Of a stretch of 64,000 bases of DNA, positions 1 to 10,795 are shown in pieces. The DNA comes from Mangifera indica (taxonomy: Eukaryota; Streptophyta; Magnoliopsida; Sapindales; Anacardiaceae): the NCBI RefSeq assembly GCF_011075055.1, contig NC_058146.1, forward strand, positions 8,122,001 through 8,186,000. Reading direction: 5' to 3'. The first letter of the stretch is position 1. Each line of letters begins with the position of its first letter. The notes under the pieces were generated by a model, which did no database searches, was not told the origin of the DNA, and saw only the letters and a list, made by a program, of their open reading frames with translations. A program made the position numbers and the translations under genes.

Positions 1-918
1 AGCTAATTTACAAGGGATAAATGATACAAAAATATTTCAACTCACAGTTTAAAATGAAATATTCAAATGAGGTAGATATAATCTTAGATATTAAAGTAAG
101 AAACATAGTGGGGTTTATGTTTTCTGTCAATCTCATTACATTGAAAAAATAATTACAAAGTTTAATCATTTGGGTTTTAAAGAAGCTAACACTCCACTAA
201 ATGTATCTTGTAAATTGATTAAAAATCATGGATGGTTTATTAGTCAACTAGAATATGGCAATGCCATTGGAGGTTTAATGTATGTCATGCACTGCACTAG
301 GCCAGATATTACTTTTGCAGTTTGTAAGTTTTCAAGATACACATATAATCCTAGCAAAGACATTGGAAAGCCATTGGTAGGATATTCGAATATCTTAAAC
401 ATATTAAATCATATGGTTTGGATTATAATAGTTTTCCAACAGTGTTGGAAAGATATACTATTGCAAGTTAGATTACAAGTATAGGTGATAATAAGTCAAC
501 GTTTGGTTGGATATTCACCTTTGGTGTGGGAGCTATTTCTTAGGCTTCTAAGAAACAGACTATTATTACTTATTTTACAATGAAATTTGAGTTCATAGTT
601 TTAGCAGCTGTAGGACAAGAGGTTAAGTGGTTAAGAAATTTATTAATGGATATGGAGTTATGGCCACAACCAATGCCAACAACCTCTTTGCATTATGATG
701 GTCAAGCAACTATATCTAAGGCCTTTGGGAAAGTTTATCCTAGAAAATCTAGACAACTTGCTTTGAGACATGAGTACATAAGACAACTAATTTCATATGG
801 TGTTATTACAGTTGTTTATGCAAAGTCTAGTAATAATTTGGTTGACCTATTAACAAAAACACTTGTAAGGGAAATGGTGAAAAATACAATCATACAAATA
901 GGTTTAAAATTATTTTAG
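1..918 (+). pseudogene. Ty1/copia reverse transcriptase (C-terminal part) and RNase H remnant
   Basis: This is the 3' end of a copia pol gene, cut by the window edge. Positions 1-480 read as the end of the RT domain in broken frames, with the typical segments CTRPDITFAV and SRYTYNPSKD. Positions 580-918 read as RNase H, ending in the usual copia block of HEYIRQLIS, an ITVVYAKSSNNLVD segment and a leucine-rich tail. Stops and frameshifts lie between the two parts, for example around 481 and 541. No functional polyprotein is possible. A shorter copy of the RNase H part recurs at 17,463-17,690, which marks the left side of the tandem duplication. Confidence 0.85.
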
Positions 919-1443
919 ATAAATTGTTGTCAATAATGGGAACTAAACTTTTTTATTTTAAGAAAAAGGTGTAATAGATAATAACAAGTTATTGATTTGC
1001 AACTGTAGCAAGTACTTGGACTTATAAAGTACTTAGAAAAATGAGGTTGAGTAACAATTACTCTTAATAAAGCAAAAGTTGTTTAAGAAAACAAGAAGTT
1101 TATATAACAAACTACAGAAGCTTCACCTAAGTGAACATAAAGAGTGGTGCCACTCTTAGCAAAAGTGAGGATAACTTTTGTAAATGTTCATGAGTACAGG
1201 ATTGTAGCACAAGGCTATATAATGGTCCTAAACTACTGGTAACACATTATAAATAAAAATGTGTGATATTTTTGATTTTGATACCGTAAAATCTTAGTTT
1301 AAAGCAAATGTTAAACTACTATAGATTTTGTCAAAATCTTGAAATATTAACACTAATAGAAAGTTTAACTATAAAAAGACTTTCTTTATGCATAAATCTA
1401 TATGTGTTAAAGTTGGTTAACAAATAAAACCTAAGTGGCGGAT

Positions 1444-1899
1444 TGTTAGTAGGTTGTATTTAGTTTGAAGAAATTTTAGAAGGAAATTTAAAAAGCCATG
1501 AATATATATAGTCTAGTAATAACTGTTGACATTCGACATGATCTTACAAAAATGGAGATGACTTTTGCTTTGAAAAGCTACGTTGTTTTAACTTAAATTA
1601 AAAGTTGTGATCATTCAAGATTGGATATGTCTAATCAGATAGTTATGTCTTTTTAAAGCATAACTTTTGGTTAACAAATCATGACTTTTGGAGTCAATAG
1701 ACATGTTATTTCAAGTCTACCTTGAATTAGATTTTTTCATTATTTCAATTTCTTCATACAATCTTGTTTTCTCTTTAGTTCAATGTCATTACATAAAAAT
1801 TATTCATTCTTGTGTTTTGGGGAGAGTATTTGATAGTGTTAACTATTATTCTAGGAGTTTTGTTGTATCTTGAAGGTGATTTGTCATATATCTACAACA
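1444..1899 (+). mobile_element. Probable 3' LTR of the copia remnant (copy 1)
   Basis: After the pol remnant there is a purine-rich run (AAGTGGCGGAT) directly followed by TGTTAG at 1444, the usual polypurine tract to LTR start arrangement. The right end is placed at ACAACA (1899), but this is uncertain. A short inverted repeat (GAAGGTGATTTGT facing a copy ending near 1932) spans the proposed end. A homologous LTR is at 17,873-18,428. No matching 5' LTR is visible because the element begins left of the window. Confidence 0.5.
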
Positions 1900-3903
1900 C
1901 CATAAAACTAATAGAGACAAATATCACCTTAAAGAAAGTGATTTACATGCTTTAAAGTCTTTCAATGTTTCTTTGTTCAAACAAATTTCTCTAGCAAGCT
2001 GTGCTTGAAGTCCTATTTCGTTCTTTGTTTTTTACTATCAAATTTTAGTTTTTCATTAGTTTAATTAGTAAAGATGCAAAACTATGGTCTACATCTCACT
2101 TTTTCGGAAAGCAAAAAAACATTGAACGTGTATAAATAAATTGCAGAGTCTACACTGCAAAACAACTATCAGTGATGAATTATGAATACAAACCTAGAGA
2201 ACAATAAAAAAACATCTTAAAAAATTAGGAGTGTGATAATTTGTTTCAATCTATAAAAACGTAACCAAATCATTAAAAAATTATGGTGTGGTTTGGTTTA
2301 TAAAATGATTTAGCTTGAGTTAATAAATTTAAGAAAAACATTTTATTGTTTGGGTTATAATTTAGATTATTTTTAAACTGAACTAAACCATAAACCATAT
2401 TTTGTTAAAATACATATATATAAAATCATGTTTGATATAGAATTTCAATAAGTATTTAGATGTACTGATTGTTTTTCAAATTTATTTTTTCATTTTCTTT
2501 ACATGTTTGTTGTATAATAATGTATACACATTTCATATTCTAGAAAACTATAATTCAATTATAATTTATTAAATACCATATATTTAGAAGTGAATAATTT
2601 TTAATAGATTTAAATTGTAATCCAAATTAGACCAAACCATATTTTTTTAATTTAATTTAATTTGGTTTAGTTAGAAATTTTTTAAACCTTTTTTTCAGTG
2701 TAGTTTGAAATTTTTCTAAAGTGCATTAAATTAGGCCTTGCATACCCCTAACAAAATGAAAGCTTACCTTTTGAGCAATGAAGCCTCTAAAAGAAAACCC
2801 ATAGACAAAATGAAAGCTTACACTGGATGTTATGTGATGCGATGCAAATAAGGGGGGGAGAGATTATGGCTTTGGAAGAAAAATCTGGGTGTTTTGTTTG
2901 ATATAATTTGAATATTATGATAATTAATTAAAAATATATAAGACAGTTTCGAATTTAGGCTTTAGCATCTATGGCAATGTTTTTTTTTTTGTTTTTTTCT
3001 TAAATTCAATTAAAAAAAGGCAAACACTCTAAATAATACATTTTTAATAGTTAAAATGTGTAAAATATGTATTTAATATATTTGGAGTTAAAATTTATCA
3101 AATAATTTATTTAAAACAAAATAATACACCAAACCAAATAATTCATGTTTTTCCTAATTAGGGGTCTTCCAGGACCAAACTGGCTATTTCAATAATATTT
3201 TTAAAACTAAATTAGATATCAATATGATGAGATGGACAGTGCGATTCAACCAATAATTGTACCGATAAAATTATTTAAATATTATATAAAATAATTTTGT
3301 ATAATCAATCATAAGAATTTAATAAAACCATATATACACAATTTTGAATATTTAATTAAGTATACAAATTATATAAATAATTTTAAATTAAAAATAATTA
3401 ATAATTAATCATATAATATAAATATATACTCAAAAATTATATACACATGACATTGTTTTGGAAGTACATCCTGCCAAACTTCCACGGGTCTATGAAAAAA
3501 AAAAAAAATTGAGTGGTGTTGATGAAGTCCAGTATGGGCTTTGAATCCATGCATTTCAGGCTTATGTGCTTGAAATTTTAAACAGAGAACCAGCCATCTG
3601 TATGGCTTACTGAAAATAAGAAAAGAAACCTGACACTTGTTTTAATTTTTATAATGAGAAATCTGACCCGAGTTGGACCGCTCCTTCAGCACTAAACCAA
3701 TTACACTAAATAGATTAAATTTTAAATCCAATGATCAACTTCATAACCATTAAATCAGATAAATCAAAAATTTAATTATGATATGTTATTAGAAGAGACT
3801 TACACCCATATTTTTTTATATATAAAGTTTCTTTTTTTCCTAATCAAGCTATCCTTAGGGTAAAAACCTGGTATCTGTATTAACCCCTTACAAAATGATA
3901 GTT
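1900..3903. other. AT-rich intergenic sequence, no gene seen
   Basis: No coding sequence is recognised. The stretch holds runs rich in TTTGGTTTAT and its complement (about 2,280-2,700) and a copy of a dispersed AT-rich repeat at about 3,270-3,450. It also holds the region just past the PP2C-like 3' end, which is kept in copy 2 and in part near 47,150-47,330. Confidence 0.6.
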
Positions 3904-5747
3904 TTAAGGACCAACAGTGTCTAAGAACCCTCGAATCGACAACTCTGGCAAAGAGATTGTCTTCCCCATCAACTGATGATCTATAAAGATGACAATCACA
4001 CTAATATCATCATGAAAATGCCTCCTAATTCCCTTATCAATCGGCTGCAATTCTTTGTAAGTCATCTCCCTTTTCTTTGCTGCTAGTGTCAAAGCTGTTT
4101 TAAGGAGTCTCCAAGCAATCCCCTAATATTTAAGGAAAGAATGTAGAAATTTATGAATAGATCGATTATAAAGGTGAAATATCAAGTAGATTGTAGATGC
4201 ATTAGAAGATGCATACATTTCGTGGGTTTTTATGAACGACATCAGCTGCCTCCTGATTTGACAAGTGCTCCCATAGCCCATCAGATGCAAATATTATAAA
4301 TTTGTCATTGGGTTGCAAAACCCGAGTGTAAATGGATGGCTCAGCTGTCAGCACAGGCCTACGGATTGATAGATGGGCAAATCTTTTAGGTGCAGAAAAC
4401 TCTGGTCGCTTCAAGTATGCATCACCAATAGACCTAGACGTCTGTATCAATGCATAGCATTCAAACCAATATGTACAAGAACCATATACAACTTAATACA
4501 AGAAACAAACCTGAATTATGCCCTTGATACGCCATACACCGTGCTTCAAATTTACAATATCTTTATCATCTGGATGCATTGATTTGAGTTCTTCTCTGAC
4601 TTCCTTCACGTTTGCATTATGTTCTCTTGTTAATTGCTCAGCAACTATCTCATTTGATCCACCTAAAGAACCAATTACAGCTATTGAACCACCCAAATTG
4701 GCTACATATAATGTCCCGCTCCAAATAACTCCAACTAGGCAACAGGACCCTGTCTGCACAAATGATGGATTTACTCTCTGTGTCCTGCGCACGAGACTAA
4801 GAAATCCATCCTCAGTTGCAGAAATAGCACTTCTAAGTATATCCTCAGAGAAGGCTCCATTTTCTTGGGCAAGCCCTGGGGAATGGCACACAAGATAATA
4901 CCACTACTTTAGCGACCACGTAAATACACCAAAGAAGGCACTGGAAGATGAATGGTGATCTCACAAAAGCAGCCAATGCAACACAGAGTACTCAATATGA
5001 AGTAAGAACACAATCTAGTTTGTTTGAATTAGCATGAAAATCCTCCTTGTTCCAGGTGTTTCAGGTGGTGAACACACTGGAAACACTAAGAAATATACAC
5101 TAAAAACAAGAAGATCTATTTCTATTAAGTAGTATCTCCATATCTGTGTGACATCATACCAAGCATACACCAAGCAACAAGATTGAAGACAAAACATACA
5201 ACACCACCATCAAAAGATCCCTTCGGTTACTATCAGTCTGCCTCTAAACATGTAGTTCACAGTGCAACCACAAAGAAAACCCAAACAAAAACCACATTCA
5301 AGTTAAAAACTTGACCACAACCTAGCTCAAAAAACATATTTAATGAAGAAAAAAAGAAAAAAAAAAGCACTAACTCGTCAAATGAAGAAACAGATTGTCA
5401 CAAATGAAACGAGCGGCCTCAGGTCCGCTACGGCCATCATAGACTCCAACAAAGGTGGCATCCGGTCTGATCTTCACCTGGCAGTAATCCTCCATGACAT
5501 TATTGGCTTGCACCTGAGCGCAGGATAAGTCACCATAGCAGTGTTTCTCCAAATCTCGGCTCCAGATAAGTGAGTCTTGAGCAAAATGATTGTTACCCAG
5601 GGCAAATTCCTTAACATTTCTCCACAAGCCAGGGCTGTTCCACATGTTGATTTGTAACAAAATTCTTCTGGCTAAAGCGAATGATTGGTCAGCTTCTCTG
5701 CGAGAAAAGAAAGCACTACGCAGCATGATGATAATTTCAAATAACAA
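3904..5747 (-). CDS. PP2C-family protein phosphatase-like gene, four exons, eroded catalytic motifs (copy 1)
   Basis: Exons in gene order: 5747-5375, 4875-4511, 4441-4217 and 4122-3904, all bounded by GT-AG with phases that join cleanly, giving about 393 aa. An ATG at 5726 would shorten the N-terminus by 7 residues. The exon pattern and the segments [20 protein letters not shown] and [10 protein letters not shown] place it in the plant clade D type of PP2C, Ser/Thr phosphatases that use two or three metal ions. Two core motifs are damaged: DGHGG reads DGRSG and GDSRAV reads GGSIAV. The histidine after the metal-binding Asp and the Asp of GDS are therefore lost, while the four main metal-binding Asp positions remain. 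The N-terminus also differs from the intact paralogue at 55,547-58,871. The frame is open, so this is either a pseudophosphatase or a young pseudogene. Confidence 0.8.
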
Positions 5748-5901
5748 ATATCTCCCCTTTTTTTTGACAGCAACCGCCCATAGTTTTTTTAAAATAACAT
5801 CTCCCTGTTTTTTCTAACCAAGCAGGATTAGGCTTGGCAAAATACTTGGGTATTTGCAAACAGTTGTCTAAAAATAAGTATGACTTTTAGATTTTTCAAA
5901 T

Positions 5902-6652
5902 GGCCAAACGATTATTTCCCACCTACATTATGCTTTTTTTTACAAATTTTTTCCTGTTAACTTTGAAAAGTCCATTTACCTATCTAAAAGCTGTTAAAAA
6001 ACATCAGATTGATCGATTCAAGGGTAAAATTATTATTTTACTTGTAATATTAAAAATAAACTTAAATTTAATTTCTTTTTTACCCCCAAACCCCAACAAC
6101 TAATAATTTTCCTTTAACTTAAGTTTTTAAAAATAACATTTCCCCCCTTAAGATTTCCAAACTTTTAGATTGAATTTTTTGACAAAGACCGATAATCTCT
6201 AGGTGACGTCTCCTCCTTCCCGGTGTCTCCTCTTTCCAACCGTATGACATCTTTCCCTCCTAGGTATCGTCGTCGACGAAGACGACACGTCTTCATTAAG
6301 ACGAAGACGAATCGTCTTTGTCAACGACAATATCGTACAACGTCAGAAGTGTACGACCGGAAGGAGGGGCCATCGGAGAGGGAGAATAAGTGCTTGGAGA
6401 TTGCTGGTCATCGTCAAAAAAATTGGATCTGAAGGTTCGGAAACCCTAGAGGGGAAAATGCAGTGTTTGAAAACTTGGGTTGGGGGGAAACTTTAGTTTT
6501 TAAAGTTTAAGAGAGCAAAAAGAGATAAAATTTTAAGGTGTTAGGGTTTTGTTAATTTTAATTGTTCATGGGTGAGTATTTGGTATTATCAAAGTTAATG
6601 AGGGGAAATTTGAGAATGCAGCATACCTTGGAAGGGACATAGTCCTTCGGCC
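5902..6652. mobile_element. Foldback MITE, Mutator-like, 9-bp target duplication (member 1)
   Basis: The element starts with GGCCAAACGATTATTTCCCA and ends with a diverged inverted copy finishing in GGCC. The two arms are imperfect inverted repeats of roughly 250 bp around a G+C-richer centre. It is flanked by TTTTCAAAT (5893-5901) and TTTTTAAAT (6653-6661), 8 of 9 matching. The matching place in duplication copy 2 (near 22,360) has no element, so it inserted after the duplication. No transposase is encoded. Open frames in the centre are incidental. Confidence 0.85.
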
Positions 6653-6959
6653 TTTTTAAATTGTACATATTTAGACTTCTACCACTGATAATAGATTTTT
6701 GCAGGAAAATCAGGTATACCTACTATTGATTGAAAAAGTCATAACAAAATAATTTTTAGTATATTATTAAATACATAAATAATATGTTATCATATGATTA
6801 AGTATTATTTATTATTAATTTAAAATTATTCTATCACAAAATAATATATTAACTATATATTCAAAAGTATATATTCATAATTTTATTAGTAAATAAATGT
6901 CGGTTCGATAAATATAGTGTATGAATATTTTTTTTTATAAACCCTCAAAACTTTTCGAG

Positions 6960-7640
6960 TTTTGAAACAGGGCAAAGGACTTATTCTAACTCAAGTTTTT
7001 ATGCGTTCCTAAAGTTATATTTATGAGATTTGAAAAATCTTAAGTCCCACCCATATGCCGACAATCGTTAAAATTTTATATTAAAGACAAAGATAAAATC
7101 ATAATTTTATTAATAATATTTAAAAAATATAAAATTTATTATATTTTCTTCTTAAGTTTTAAAAACTAATAACTTTATCTCAACCTAAAGTTTTTTAACT
7201 TTGAAAAGTCACAATCTCCCCTTCCCCCAAAACCTAAAGTTTTTTTCCTTCACCTCTCCGGTCACTATCTCTAGCTCCGATGACCTCTTTTATTTACCTT
7301 AAAACGTTAATCAACACATGACAGGGCACAAAGACTTCTCTTCTCCATATCTCTTTACCAGAGACGAAGAGATCAACAGAGGGAAGGTGTTGGCTAATGT
7401 TTTAGGGTGAGAAGAGAAAATCGTCGATATTAGAGATTATAGGTATAGGAGAGAAGAAAAAAACTTTATATTTAGAGAGAAATATGATTTTTTAAAATTA
7501 AAAAACTTATATTATAAATTTTATATTTTTAATAATATTATTAAAATAATAATTTTATCTTTATTTTTAATAGAAAATTTTAAACTCAATTAATTTGTAA
7601 ACAAGATTTTAAATTTTTTAAGTATAGCTTTTCAACCTTT
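6960..7640. repeat. Older foldback repeat shared by both duplication copies
   Basis: The left arm (about 7,050-7,260) and right arm (about 7,440-7,640) are degenerate inverted repeats rich in ATAAAATTTAT, around a centre starting CTCCGGTCACTATCTCTAGC. The layout resembles the GGCCAAAC MITEs but the ends are too worn to fix. The same structure is at about 22,650-23,400, so it predates the duplication. Boundaries are approximate. Confidence 0.5.
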
Positions 7641-7930
7641 AAAACATGGAAGGTGGTTGGTGCAATTGACCCATTCCCACCTACCGTCATTGCAAGTTGA
7701 CGCCCATTTGTTTTCTATACTGGCATTGGATGCTGGAAAGCACAACAGAGGCAGAAGATATATAATTATATATATATATAAAATACTTGCTTGTGATCTG
7801 CCGTTGTTGTGTTTTCGTGTAAATCCTGCACTTCTCTTCATTGGCCATTACCTGTTATTTTTAATACTTGCGAGTGAATAATGTTAGTTTATAAAACATT
7901 ATGGGAATCTTTCCAGCTGGAATCACGTTA

Positions 7931-7960
7931 ACGTGTCAGGATTAAAGGGGAGGTTTTATT

Positions 7961-7998
<38 letters not shown>

Positions 7999-8190
7999 TA
8001 GATTTTCCTACCACGTGGAAGGCAAAAATTTAACGGTGGAATGATCTTATCGGTATGTATGGGGTGATGGAATTTGTCTATATAAACCCATCCCTTTCCT
8101 TTGTATGTATGCGAAAACGTGAAAACGTGAAAAACCAGATTTCTCGCTACTTTGTGTTTCGTTTTTCAATCACGGTTGAATGGATTTCCA
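7931..8190 (+). promoter_or_regulatory. Orphan promoter with ABRE/G-box and TATA box (copy 1)
   Basis: An ACGTGTC element (7931-7937) and a palindromic G-box CACGTG (8012-8017) lie upstream of a good TATA box, TATATAAA (8079-8086). The spacing is plausible for a plant promoter. About 100 bp downstream is an ATG (8180) that opens a short hydrophobic stretch (MDFHLAFIFLYL) and then runs into AT-rich sequence. The original gene body seems to be lost or replaced by copia-derived sequence. G-box/ABRE pairs are bound by bZIP factors in abscisic acid and stress responses. Whether this promoter is active, or feeds transcription toward the NLR 2.6 kb away, is unknown. Confidence 0.45.
7966..7996. repeat. 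(TA)n microsatellite
   Basis: This is a run of TA dinucleotides just upstream of the orphan promoter. Copy 2 has a longer run at about 24,893-24,930. Confidence 0.9.
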
Positions 8191-9199
8191 TCTTGCTTTC
8201 ATCTTTCTCTACCTAATAAAATATATTTATAATACATTACCAACTCAATTTATTCAAATATATCTTTATATTAATTATTTTTTAATTATATTGTTACCTT
8301 GCTTTTATGATATAAATATAGATATTTTAATTATAATATTATCTTATTTATAAATTATCTGATTTATAAAATATTAGTTATGATTGTTTTAATTATTATT
8401 ATTATTATTATTTTATTTAATTTTTCTAATATATTTGTTTTTTTGAACCAAAAAAATTATAATTATATCAATTTTTATATTGTTTCATATTTATGAATAT
8501 AACTTATAATTGTATCTTATTTGTTATCTAAAGTTTATAAAATCATGAATTTGAATTTAAAATCTTGAATATCATTTGTAACTTGAAATTTGTAAAATCG
8601 TGATAATACATATATATATAGATTTGAAGTCTTAAATTTCATCAAAATATTTATTTGTTTTATAGTAATTATATCTTATTTGTAACTAGAAGTTTTGTAA
8701 ACATAAGATAATATTTGAATTTGAAGTTTCAAAGATTAATTTTAATATTTTCTCTACAAAACCATAAGTATTGTGAATATAAAAAAATATTTGAACCTGA
8801 ATGTCCTAAAATTGGATAGACAATATTAAATGAGTTTTTTACATGATTCTCCATATTGAATTTTTAAGCCTTGAAAAAGTGATTAAATAAAATGTCTAAT
8901 AAGGATAAATCCACAACCACTATTCTACCGATATCACATCCCCAAAAAATTGCATGCCAAATATGTAGATATAATCATAGATTCATTAAATTCATGGAGA
9001 AATTTGAAAGATAAATTTGAACATTAGATTCAATAATACTCTTAATGATTCTGTAATTTAGTACAATTTTGTTATATTTAGAATCTTTCCTCAACTGAGG
9101 TTATGTGGAAGAAAATATATTTTCTACCTTTTATTTTTATAATATACTCTTATAGTAATAATATTGGAAAAAGAAATTTTGAATTAATATTTTCTCATT
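8191..9199. other. AT-rich sequence, no gene seen
   Basis: No reading frame of interest is seen. It includes an ATT trinucleotide run near 8,395-8,412. The whole stretch lies inside the segment that looks identical in copy 2. Confidence 0.5.
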
Positions 9200-10450
9200 A
9201 ATGAAAAACTATCAAACTGGCCTTACAAACACAAAATCGTTCTTCAAAGTGAACACAACTATTAGAAAATAGTTATCATGGGTGTGAGTACGGTCATGGA
9301 TGAAATAATTTTCAATTCGAAGATGATTATAATAGAAAATTTTAGTCATACCACTAGAAGTAGAGTAAGAGTGAAACGAACCATAAAATAATACAGAATA
9401 AACCATAAAATAATAGGTGTGGTTGTAAATGTCATTTGCTATGTATCTGTAGTACACGCAAACATTAGATAAATCTATATTAAACATCCATATAATTGAA
9501 TTGAATTTATTGATGATTTACATCTTGTCAATATAACAAATCTTGATGTTTTTTAATAGTTCTTTCAAGAATAAAATACAAATCACTTGACTAGTGACAA
9601 AAATGCTAAGACTTTTATAATTAGAATCCATCAGATATCCTTATTTCAAAGTTATAAATATTATTTTGTATTTTATTATCATATTCACCTTTCTTCCACC
9701 ATTTTATGTACATTATAACTAACGTAATTTTTAAATAAAAGGAAATAGACTCTAAAATTGAAACATTAACTTTAAAAGTTGATGATGCAGACGTTTGTTT
9801 GGTGGATAGTATAATAATATACACAATTCTTAACATGAAATTTTTTTTTTTAACTTCAGTATCGATTGAAATTAAAGTAAACACTATATCAAAATTAATA
9901 AATTTGATTGAAGGCTTTAAAAGAACCATAATTTTGTTAAAAATTATGACCAAATTAAACATCAATGATACATTACATTCAAGTATATTCATAAAAAATC
10001 TACTTAGTTTTAAAGATATAACAAATAATGAGTATCATATTGAAACATAAGTGAAACTGGTGCAGAATTCATCTATATAATTGGTAATGCCTTCGGAGGA
10101 AGATTTATACTAGAAAAAAATGTTTGCTTTATCATTTAGATTATATTATACAATTATAAAGACAATTGAAATCTATACAGTATCGAACTAAAAGTGCTCG
10201 ATCCAAAAGTATTATGCTTTGACATGATCATTTAGGTTATCTAAGATTTACAATAATACGTAAAATTGTTAAAAATTTACATGAACATGCACTAAAAAAT
10301 CACAAGATTTTATTGTCCATTCAAAAATTTTGCACTATTTGTTTATAAAACAAATTAGTAATCAGAGCATCTCTCTTTAAAATAGGAGTTGAATCTTTAT
10401 CATTTTTACAAAACATTGAAGAGGATATATGTGGGTCTATTCATCTCTAA
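9200..10450 (+). pseudogene. Ty1/copia gag end, protease and pre-integrase remnant (copy 1)
   Basis: Read on the plus strand, 9,799-10,050 matches the copia protease to pre-integrase region: VDSIIIYTIL stands where active elements have a DSGA/DSAT-type motif, followed by NTISKLINLIEGF and the clear NLLSFKDITNNEYHIET. Further on, 10,200-10,450 resembles the pre-integrase/integrase start, with an RKIVKNLHEHALKNHKIL segment. Stops and frameshifts are frequent and the protease Asp-Ser-Gly is lost. A weaker gag-like stretch starts near 9,200. The remnant ends about 350 bp before the NLR start codon. A homologous copy is at 26,134-27,385, and a third, partial copy lies inside a MITE at 23,966-24,412. 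Confidence 0.75.
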
Positions 10451-10675
10451 AATGAATATTTTATTATTCTATGATCTTAATTAATATTTAGTTTAATGTT
10501 TGTATATTATCAATTTAAAATATTATTTTTATTAAACTATTAATATAAATTAACAAATTAAAAATATATTGTTTATATTTTTCAATTAAATTAATATAAC
10601 TAAATAATACTGACGAATTTATAATATTTTTCAATTGGTTTTTCCTCATAATTAAAGGTGGAAATTGGTATATGC

Positions 10676-10795
10676 CCCTTCACGTGCAACGCATCAATCC
10701 TCTGTATTTCTAAGAAAATATAGACCCGCTTTCCAAATGCGGTCAACAATCGGCAACTGCCCAGAAAGAGAGAGAAAAATAGCAGCTTGAGAGAT
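10676..10795 (+). promoter_or_regulatory. Proximal upstream region of the NLR with W-box and G-box core
   Basis: GGTCAA at 10,741-10,746 is a W-box (TTGACC) on the minus strand. CACGTG sits at about 10,682. W-boxes are bound by WRKY factors and are common upstream of defence genes. No convincing TATA box was placed. The sequence just before the ATG is A/G-rich (AGAGAGAGAAAAAT), as in a 5' leader. Copy 2 keeps both elements. Confidence 0.4.

Noticed and set aside
4518..4898. 126-aa plus-strand open frame (and 21,006-21,374)
   Set aside because: It is the antisense shadow of PP2C exon 2, which has clear homology and splice borders.
6223..6432. Open frame with an Arg-rich stretch inside the first MITE
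   Set aside because: It is produced by CGTCGACGAAGACGA-type repeats in the MITE centre. No homologue is recognised.
9212..9487. A 91-aa minus-strand open frame perfectly conserved in both duplication copies (also 26,146-26,421)
   Set aside because: It lies antisense to a copia gag remnant, and the whole surrounding 1.8 kb looks identical, so conservation is not specific to this frame.
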